Below are positions 57,919 to 64,000 of a stretch of DNA of 64,000 nt, piece by piece; position 1 is the first letter of the stretch, and every line of letters starts with the position of its first letter. This stretch comes from Pirellulaceae bacterium (GTDB lineage Bacteria > Planctomycetota > Planctomycetia > Pirellulales > Pirellulaceae). The notes below the pieces were generated by a model, which was given only the letters and a program-made list of their open reading frames with translations, was not told where the DNA came from and did not search any database. The stretch lies in the NCBI GenBank assembly GCA_023382975.1, contig JAHDXO010000001.1, positions 1 to 64,000 on the forward strand. The letters run 5' to 3'. Made by a program: the position numbers and the translations under genes.

Positions 57919-59604
57919 TCACGTTCGCCGCGGTTGGGAGTTCTGCGCTTCGTCTTTCGCTTCGACGCGTCGAATCTCGTCTTCGGTCAGGGCGTACAAC
58001 TGGTACACCCGCTTATCGATCTGGCTATCAATGTCCCGCTCCGTCGTGCAGTTCGCGGACGCTGCGGAGCCGCCGCCGTCATAAACCGCCGACATCCGCT
58101 CGGTCAACTCTCGAGCCAGCGAGGCGATCTCCTGCTGCACGGCTTGCCCATCTTGGTCTCGAAGCGTGCGGATCGGCAGTGCGGCCAGTTGACTCTTGTT
58201 CACCGCCAGATACCCGCCCGCGAGCCGCTTGGCCTGAAAACGCAGGCGAAACAAGTGCGACAACAGTTTGGAATTCAGCAGTGCCAGCAAATAGTAAGGG
58301 TCGATCTTCGGAACGACCGCATACAATTGCACGCCCAGCGCCAAGCCGCCCGGATCCCAGGCCGCTTCGAGCCGCCGTGACATGCCAGCGACCAAAATCT
58401 TGGCACCGCGAAACAACCGCCGCTTGGCCGGTGTCAACTCGCCCGGATCGTCGGGCAGGAGCGGATGCACCCACCGCTGCCTCATGAAACGGACCTCGCC
58501 GATCCGCACCGCGTAGCGGTCGACGTTCCCCGTCACGACGAACGGGAACCCCGGCTCACCGTCATCGGTTGGACCGTCGCGCAGCAAGGCGGCGATTCGC
58601 GCCGCGTCGAAACCTGTAGTGCCGCTGTGAATTTCCGCCACTTCGCCCAGCGGGCATGTTGGGACTCGACTTTCGACGTCCAGCGATCCGTGCAGATGCC
58701 AACTACGTTGCGCAAGCAGTTCGCGTTGCGCTACGTGCCGTACAGGAAGAACCTGGGAAAGTCGGCCAACTTCCTTGGTTTCCACCACAGCGATGTGATG
58801 GTCCGCCGGCGCGGGTTGCTTCTGCCAAATCACGACGTAGGGGTAAACGCTCGCCTCCGGAAACACGCGACTGTCGGACAGATCCGCGACCGTCAGCAGC
58901 GTCGCTTCGCGCAATAGCATGGCCCGACAGTTGCGAGCATAGTCCAAACTGGCCAATTTGTTCGGCACGATCATTCCGCAGATGCCGCCCGGACGCAGCA
59001 ATCGCAGGGCCAGCTCGATGAACAGCACGTACAGGTCGTAGGCGCCCGACGCACAGTTGTAGTTGTCGCGCAGGTAGTCCTTTACCGCGCTGCCGTGGTG
59101 TCGGGTCAGCAAGCGGATGTTCACATAGGGCGGATTTCCGATCACGGCGTCAAACCCGCCGCGCGGAGCTTGAAACACCTCGGGAAACTCGCGAGGCCAG
59201 TCGATTGGGCGCGCCCCAGTGCCCAAATCGCGAGCGAGCAGAGCATCGCCACAACGAATCGTTCGCTCCAGACCGAGCTCCCGCCGGGCTCGTTGCGAAA
59301 AATCTGCGCTGGCCGCTGCGACCAGGGTGCGCCTGGCTTGCATCACCGCCGATGGATCGCGGTCCACGCCGTACAGGGCGTGCCGCAGGAGTCGTCCGGG
59401 CAAGTGTTCGTCTCCCGGCGCCAACGATCGCAGATACCGATACGCCTCGACCAGGAAAACCCCTTCCCCGCACGCTGGCTCCAGAATCCGCAGGTCATCC
59501 CCCGCGCGGCCTTGGCAGCATAGCCGATCGAAGGCCTGATGAACGATGTATTGGACGACTGGTCGAGGCGTGTAGAACTGTCCGGCGGCTCGGCGATGCT
59601 GCAT
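57919..59604 (-). CDS. Stand-alone N6-adenine DNA methyltransferase (TaqI/Eco57I type)
   Basis: 561 residues from the ATG at 59604. GQFYTPRPVVQYIVHQAFD and LEPACGEGVFLVEAYRY (motif I) precede AVIGNPPYVNI, the catalytic NPPY motif IV of N6-adenine methylases. A C-terminal recognition region begins at CPLGEVAEIHSGTTGFD and contains TaqI-specificity-like strands. There is no nuclease domain or neighbouring endonuclease gene, so it is either an orphan methylase or a restriction-minus relic. It is divergent, 86 bp, from the TPR gene at 59691. Confidence 0.9.
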   Translation of the reverse strand: MQHRRAAGQFYTPRPVVQYIVHQAFDRLCCQGRAGDDLRILEPACGEGVFLVEAYRYLRSLAPGDEHLPGRLLRHALYGVDRDPSAVMQARRTLVAAASADFSQRARRELGLERTIRCGDALLARDLGTGARPIDWPREFPEVFQAPRGGFDAVIGNPPYVNIRLLTRHHGSAVKDYLRDNYNCASGAYDLYVLFIELALRLLRPGGICGMIVPNKLASLDYARNCRAMLLREATLLTVADLSDSRVFPEASVYPYVVIWQKQPAPADHHIAVVETKEVGRLSQVLPVRHVAQRELLAQRSWHLHGSLDVESRVPTCPLGEVAEIHSGTTGFDAARIAALLRDGPTDDGEPGFPFVVTGNVDRYAVRIGEVRFMRQRWVHPLLPDDPGELTPAKRRLFRGAKILVAGMSRRLEAAWDPGGLALGVQLYAVVPKIDPYYLLALLNSKLLSHLFRLRFQAKRLAGGYLAVNKSQLAALPIRTLRDQDGQAVQQEIASLARELTERMSAVYDGGGSAASANCTTERDIDSQIDKRVYQLYALTEDEIRRVEAKDEAQNSQPRRT

Positions 59605-59690
59605 GGCTGGTCTACCGCTCGTCAACTCGGTGGGGATGTGTTAGATTCCGGGACTTCAACATATCGCAACGATCAACGGAAGTGCTAGCC

Positions 59691-61856
59691 ATGGCGATCG
59701 ACGTCTATCAAATGTGTCTGGGTGGGATCAACAAGAAGATCAAGTTTTGCGAATGCGGCAAAGACCTTCTGGGCGATCTGGAAAAAATCCTCACCGCCAT
59801 CAGTGGTGGGCAGAAAGCGGCGGCGCTGGGCCAGATCAACCGGTTGCTCGAAAGCCACGGCCCGCGCGCATGCCTGCTGGCGATGAAGGGTTCAATCCAG
59901 TTGCAGACGGGAAACCTGGAGGAGCTGGGCAAAGTAGCGGAGGTGTTCGTCAAGCATTTTCCGGAAAATCCCGTCGCGTTGTCGTTCGCTGCGATTCTGG
60001 CGGCGACTGGCGGCGATGTCGATGCGATGATCGACAAGCTTCAGGGGGCCATTGAAGCTACGGTCGAAGGAACGCTCCACGAGGCAACGTATGCTGCGAT
60101 CGGCATCGCCAGCCGTCTGCTCCTGCAGACCGGCCACATCGTTCCGGCGATCGGGTATCTGCAACTTCAGGCGGCGATTGCTCCTGAAGATGACGAGATG
60201 GCATGGAATGTCTTGCGTCAGCTCTACGCAACTCGCGGCATCCCGGGACCGCTGAAATTTGTGGCGGCACCGCTCGCGCCACCCGCGGGAGCGGCGTGGG
60301 CCGAGGATCTGGAGGCCGCCGAATCGCCTGCCGAACGCGGTTGTTGGCGACAAGCCGTCGCGCAGCTCAAGGCGTTGGACGAGCGGCATCCGGACCAGCC
60401 TGCCATCCTGCAACGATTGGCTCGCTACCAGGGCTGGATCAATCAACTGGACGATGCCGCGGCGACACTTCACCGCTTGGCTCGCTGCCGGTCGGTCGAC
60501 TTGGATTATGCGGTGGAAGCCGAAGCCACGGCACAACTCCTGACCGACTACGAAGCGGATACAGTGGACGAAGTCTTGCGGATCTACCCGGTCCACGACA
60601 CGCAGCGCATCTTGGAACATCTGCTCTCCGACAAGTTGGTCACGCGGATGACGACCGACTTGTCGAAACTGGCCCGCGAAGGCGCTCCGCCCCCGAAGGC
60701 AGCGTTCTGGCTACTGGACCGCCACGCCCCGGCCAGTGGCAAGGAACTCCACCTTCACGAGGTTCCGAATGTCCTGGGCGAGATGTATCTGTATGGCCGT
60801 GAGACCGATCGCGAAGCGAGGCTGGAGTTTGTGACGGTCAAATCCTCCGACTTCGACCAGAAATTGGACGTGCTGGCCAGATTGGTCGCCGAGCATTGCG
60901 GCGAGTTGGAGAAGGAGGAATCGATCGGTCAAGTCGCCGCGGAGGCGGCCGCCATGTCCTGGAGATGGCGTTTGCCGGACGATACGCCGCGGGAAAAACG
61001 CGAACAGTTGCTTCAGGAGAAACGCCGCGAATTGAACCTGAACGTTTGGCCCGAAACCCCGCTGTCCGCGTTGGACGGCAAACGGCCCGTCGACGTGGCG
61101 GGCGATCCCGCCTATCTCGTCCGCCTGCTCGCCACGATCCTGATCTTGGAAGAGAGTGCGGAACGAACCAAGGTGGATTTTGATTTCAACGAATTGCGTG
61201 CCAAGCTGAATCTGCCGTTGCGGCAGGATTTCTCGCCGGGCGACGTTCCGATCGGGCTCCTGGCGCCCTTGCAGTTGCATTTGCTGGACGTGAAGAGCAT
61301 GTCGGCCGAACAGCTTGGCGAAGCGTTCCAGTTGGCCGTTCTGTACAGCCTGTCCCGCGCCGCGATGCGCCTCGGGCAGGAACTGCTCGCCCGCCCCAAC
61401 CTGATCAGTCGCGCCGAACGGCCGCGGGTGTACGACATGCTGATCCCGTTGGCTACCGACATTGACCAAATGCTGGATTTCGTCCGGATGGCCTACGAGG
61501 ATGTGGTCGCGAGCGGTCAGTCGATGGCGCCGTGGCTGCTCCGCGAACTGGAACTCCGGTTCATGAGCGGCGACGCCGAGCGGGTCGGCGAATTGGTCAC
61601 CATGCTGCAGTCCCAGCACATCCGCGAGCCCGGCGTTTCGCAGGCCCTGTACACGCTGTTGGTCCGATTCGGGGTCATCACGCCCGAGGGCAAGCCCAAC
61701 CCGGCGTTGCGGAAGGGTCAGCCGCCGTCGTCGCCGCTTGTCTCCGATCAGCCCGCGGCCACCGCCGGGCCTCAAGAACTGTGGACTCCCGGCAGTCCGC
61801 AGACGCAGCCGGCTGGGGGCGAGAAGCCGAAACTCTGGATGCCCGGCATGGATTGA
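59691..61856 (+). CDS. TPR-like protein with Cys-x-Cys N-terminus
   Basis: 721 residues beginning MAIDVYQMCLGGINKKIKFC, then ECGKDLLGDLEKILTAISGG. Alpha-helical repeats occupy the rest (AALGQINRLLESHGPRACLL, LGKVAEVFVKHFPENPVAL). Cysteines near residues 9, 20 and 22 could bind metal but no full zinc finger is seen. The C-terminus is Pro/Gly-rich and ends PKLWMPGMD. The longer frame from 59205 is antisense shadow of the methylase gene. It is followed after 3 bp by ribD, so the two are likely cotranscribed. Function unknown. Confidence 0.8.
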   Translation: MAIDVYQMCLGGINKKIKFCECGKDLLGDLEKILTAISGGQKAAALGQINRLLESHGPRACLLAMKGSIQLQTGNLEELGKVAEVFVKHFPENPVALSFAAILAATGGDVDAMIDKLQGAIEATVEGTLHEATYAAIGIASRLLLQTGHIVPAIGYLQLQAAIAPEDDEMAWNVLRQLYATRGIPGPLKFVAAPLAPPAGAAWAEDLEAAESPAERGCWRQAVAQLKALDERHPDQPAILQRLARYQGWINQLDDAAATLHRLARCRSVDLDYAVEAEATAQLLTDYEADTVDEVLRIYPVHDTQRILEHLLSDKLVTRMTTDLSKLAREGAPPPKAAFWLLDRHAPASGKELHLHEVPNVLGEMYLYGRETDREARLEFVTVKSSDFDQKLDVLARLVAEHCGELEKEESIGQVAAEAAAMSWRWRLPDDTPREKREQLLQEKRRELNLNVWPETPLSALDGKRPVDVAGDPAYLVRLLATILILEESAERTKVDFDFNELRAKLNLPLRQDFSPGDVPIGLLAPLQLHLLDVKSMSAEQLGEAFQLAVLYSLSRAAMRLGQELLARPNLISRAERPRVYDMLIPLATDIDQMLDFVRMAYEDVVASGQSMAPWLLRELELRFMSGDAERVGELVTMLQSQHIREPGVSQALYTLLVRFGVITPEGKPNPALRKGQPPSSPLVSDQPAATAGPQELWTPGSPQTQPAGGEKPKLWMPGMD

Positions 61857-61859
61857 GCG

Positions 61860-62960
61860 ATGACGGATTCGTCCCGGGACCAGCAGGCGATGGCGCGGGC
61901 GTTGGAATTGGCCGCCCGTGGCCAAGGCCACGTCGAACCGAATCCGATGGTCGGCTGCGTGATCGTGGCGGACGGGCAGATTGTCGGCGAAGGATGGCAC
62001 CGCCGCTTCGGCGGTCCCCATGCCGAACGTGAAGCGCTCGACCAAGCGGGCGCCGCGGCAGCCGGAGCGACGATGTACGTCACGCTGGAACCCTGCTGCC
62101 ATCACGGCAAGACGCCGCCGTGTACCGACGCCATTCTCCAATCCGCCGTCCGCCGCGTGGTCGTCGCTCACCGCGATCCGTTTCCGCAAGTGGACGGCGG
62201 AGGAATCGGCCGGCTGCAAGCCGCCGGGATCGAAGTCGAAACGGGGCTGATGGCCGCCGAGAGCCGCGAGCTGAATGCTCCCTACCTGAAACTGGTTTGC
62301 CGCGGCCGACCTTGGGTCATCGCCAAATGGGCGATGACGCTGGACGGCAAGCTGGCCGCGCGCAGCGGAGACAGCCGTTGGATTTCCGGCGAATCGTCGC
62401 GCCGCCGCGTTCATCTACTGCGAGGCCGCATGGACGCGATCCTCGTGGGGGCCGGCACCGTCGCTGCGGACAACCCGAGCCTGACCGCTCGCCCGTCGGG
62501 CGCACGGACGCCCGTGCGGATCGTCCTGGATTCCCGCGCCGCCCTGCCCACCGATTCGCAACTGGTTCGAACCGCCCGCGAAGTTCCCGTGTTGGTCGTC
62601 GCCGGACCGCAGCCGCCGGAAGAGAATTGCCGAAGACTGCGGGACGCGGGATGTGAAGTCTGGATCGGCCAAGCGGACGACCCCGGCCAGCGGCTGTCAG
62701 AGTTGCTGGACGAACTGGGACGGCGGCGAACGACCAACTTGTTGGTCGAGGGCGGCTCGCAAGTGCTGGGAAATTTGTTCGACGCCGGGTTGATCGACGA
62801 GGTCCACGTGTTCGTGGCCGCGAAGCTGGTCGGGGGCGCCGCAGCACCCTCGCCGCTGGCCGGCCGCGGCCTCGAACAGATGGCACAAGCCATCCGTCTT
62901 CCGCGGCCCGAAATCGAAATCCTGGACGGCGATGTCTATCTGCACGGACGTTTGAAGTAG
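61860..62960 (+). CDS. ribD: Riboflavin biosynthesis deaminase/reductase RibD
   Basis: 366 residues with both domains. The deaminase has PHAEREALD and LEPCCHHGKTPPCTD (zinc ligands His, Cys, Cys); the reductase begins near WVIAKWAMTLDGKLAARSGD and includes ILVGAGTVAADNPSLTARP and NLLVEGGSQVLGNLFDAG. It performs the second and third steps of riboflavin synthesis. No other rib gene is adjacent. Confidence 0.96.
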   Translation: MTDSSRDQQAMARALELAARGQGHVEPNPMVGCVIVADGQIVGEGWHRRFGGPHAEREALDQAGAAAAGATMYVTLEPCCHHGKTPPCTDAILQSAVRRVVVAHRDPFPQVDGGGIGRLQAAGIEVETGLMAAESRELNAPYLKLVCRGRPWVIAKWAMTLDGKLAARSGDSRWISGESSRRRVHLLRGRMDAILVGAGTVAADNPSLTARPSGARTPVRIVLDSRAALPTDSQLVRTAREVPVLVVAGPQPPEENCRRLRDAGCEVWIGQADDPGQRLSELLDELGRRRTTNLLVEGGSQVLGNLFDAGLIDEVHVFVAAKLVGGAAAPSPLAGRGLEQMAQAIRLPRPEIEILDGDVYLHGRLK

Positions 62961-62997
62961 GATGTGAGTTGTATTACACCTCGCAACGGAGTTTTCC

Positions 62998-63903
62998 ATG
63001 CATCGCCAACCAACAATCGCCTCCTTCCCAGCGTCCATCGTCGCCTTGACCGCATGGGCCTTCTGGATCGTGTCCGGCCCGGCTGCCATCGCCCAGCAGG
63101 ACGGGGCACCGGCGGACGCTGCTCCCAAGCTGTACGCCTTCTGCATGGAGATGCATGACGCGAAAAAGCGGACGCTTCCCGAACAAACAGCGATGCTCCG
63201 CGAATTGGGATTCGACGGCGTCGGCTATCCGCTCTGGCTGGACGACCAACTCCAGCGGAATCTTGCCGAATTGGATCGGGCCGGGTTGCCCGTCTATCTG
63301 ATGTACGCGGCGGTAAGCGTCGCGCCGGACCAACCTGCGTACGATCCGCGGCTCGAATCCGCCATCCGCCGGTTGCGCGGGCGGCCGACCACCATCGGAG
63401 TCACGCTGCGCGGTCTGCCGCCGGGCGATTCGCGCGGAATGGATGCGGCCGTCCGGACGCTCAGACGTCTGGGCGATGTGGCCGCCGAAGCCGGTCTGCG
63501 AATCTCGCTCTACCATCACGTCAACGATTGGACCGAGGGCTTGCCGTTCACGCTCGAAGTCGTCGGCCGCGTGGAGCATCCGCAGGTCGGTGCAAACTTC
63601 AATCTGTGCCACTGGCTGAAAACCGAGGGCGACCGGGACTATCGGCCCGTGTTGCGGGAACATGCGGCGAAGATCTTCGCCGTGACGATCAACGGAGCCC
63701 AAACGAACGCTAGCGTCTGGACCGACGGACTGATCCAACCGTTGGACCGCGGCGACTTCGACAACCGGAAACTGCTCGCCGCGTTGCGCGATAGCGGCTA
63801 CGACGGACCGATCGGCTTGATGTGTTACGGGATCGCCGGCGACGCGCGCGAACACCTTGCACGCTCGATGGGCGTCTGGAGACAGTGGTTTTCCTCGCGG
63901 TGA
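62998..63903 (+). CDS. Exported sugar phosphate isomerase/epimerase-like TIM-barrel protein
   Basis: 301 residues. A signal-like N-terminus (ASIVALTAWAFWIVSGPAAI AQ) is followed by a xylose-isomerase-like TIM barrel (MLRELGFDGVGYPLWLDDQL, ISLYHHVNDWTEG, VGANFNLCHWLKTEGDRDY, YDGPIGLMCYGIAGD). The His, Glu and Asp residues at strand ends suggest a metal site. Planctomycetes have many exported members of unknown substrate. Confidence 0.87.
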   Translation: MHRQPTIASFPASIVALTAWAFWIVSGPAAIAQQDGAPADAAPKLYAFCMEMHDAKKRTLPEQTAMLRELGFDGVGYPLWLDDQLQRNLAELDRAGLPVYLMYAAVSVAPDQPAYDPRLESAIRRLRGRPTTIGVTLRGLPPGDSRGMDAAVRTLRRLGDVAAEAGLRISLYHHVNDWTEGLPFTLEVVGRVEHPQVGANFNLCHWLKTEGDRDYRPVLREHAAKIFAVTINGAQTNASVWTDGLIQPLDRGDFDNRKLLAALRDSGYDGPIGLMCYGIAGDAREHLARSMGVWRQWFSSR

Positions 63904-63929
63904 CTTCGCGACCAAGAGGCTTGGCGATC

Positions 63930-64000
63930 ATGAAACTGACTCCGGATCGGATCCAGGCGGCGCGTCGGCATCTGCGGGCAGCGGATCCGGTGCTCCGGTC
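63930..64000 (+). CDS. Start of a gene, probably DNA-3-methyladenine glycosylase 2-like (3' end outside window)
   Basis: Only 23 codons are seen: MKLTPDRIQAARRHLRAADP, then VLR. The pattern ARRHL..ADPVL is typical of the N-terminus of AlkA-type DNA glycosylases, but the fragment is too short for certainty. It begins 27 bp after the TIM-barrel gene. Confidence 0.5.
   Translation, partial: MKLTPDRIQAARRHLRAADPVLR

Noticed and set aside
57919-59604. Complete restriction-modification or phage-defence island
   Set aside because: Neighbours are metabolic or TPR genes; no nuclease, helicase or other defence gene is seen.
59205-59690. N-terminal extension of the TPR-like protein
   Set aside because: It is antisense to the methylase gene and has no similarity to the rest of the protein.
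60711-62414. 567-residue minus-strand frame
   Set aside because: Antisense to the TPR-like and ribD genes.

Overview
The window looks like chromosomal DNA of a planctomycete, most likely Pirellulales. This is inferred from gene content: a LamG-PSD1 (DUF1549/DUF1553) protein paired with a Tat-exported DUF1501 protein, a DUF1800/DUF1501 pair, a giant protein with a LEPR-XLL-type N-terminus, a sulfatase, an exported Gfo/Idh/MocA oxidoreductase and an exported PQQ-type propeller. The DNA is GC-rich, so most genes carry long antisense shadow frames. I see no rRNA, tRNA, insertion sequence or CRISPR array.

Layout. (1) 1-655: the 3' end of a secreted HExxHxxGxxD metalloprotease. Seven in-frame copies of a 21-bp repeat interrupt its catalytic region. 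(2) 935-7683, minus strand: PSD1/LamG + DUF1501 operon, an exported methyltransferase, a double-ACT protein. (3) 8142-14612, plus strand: ABC ATPase + permease, an exported protein, then DUF1800 + DUF1501. (4) 14836-18034: DUF2293, YaiI/DUF188, a large GT-C-like membrane protein. (5) 18415-24936: a Tad/Flp-type pilus locus with two tandem pilin-like genes, a CpaB with an internally duplicated core, CpaF, TadB and TadC. No secretin, TadZ, TadE/F or prepilin peptidase is in the window. A Uma2-type nuclease gene follows. (6) 25955-33214, minus: a 2,419-residue surface protein (beta-helix, PATR-like repeat, three sugar-binding-like modules, C-terminal metalloprotease) that is a paralogue at its C-terminus of the fragment at base 1. 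(7) 33863-42774, minus: the translation cluster nusA-infB-rbfA, followed by a degenerate endonuclease III-like protein, a TPR protein and YebC. (8) 43237-46284, minus: HEAT-repeat protein + oxidoreductase, Nei-type glycosylase. (9) 46500-64000, mostly plus: L-serine dehydratase, sulfatase, small membrane protein, (minus) BirA, MFS transporter, PQQ propeller + metzincin-like protease, aminotransferase, nitroreductase-like protein, (minus) stand-alone N6-adenine methylase, planctomycete TPR-like protein + RibD, exported TIM-barrel protein, and the first codons of a probable DNA glycosylase.

The most unusual material is repeat-driven protein change: 21-bp, 26-bp and 15-bp units, all compatible with the reading frame, lie inside the metalloprotease, the exported protein at 10142 and RbfA. 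Related copies lie between genes. The duplicated-core CpaB with twin pilins, the endonuclease III-like protein that lacks its catalytic residues, and the exported methyltransferase are the best candidates for undescribed biology. Starts were chosen from ribosome-binding sites and family N-termini and often differ from the longest open frame.
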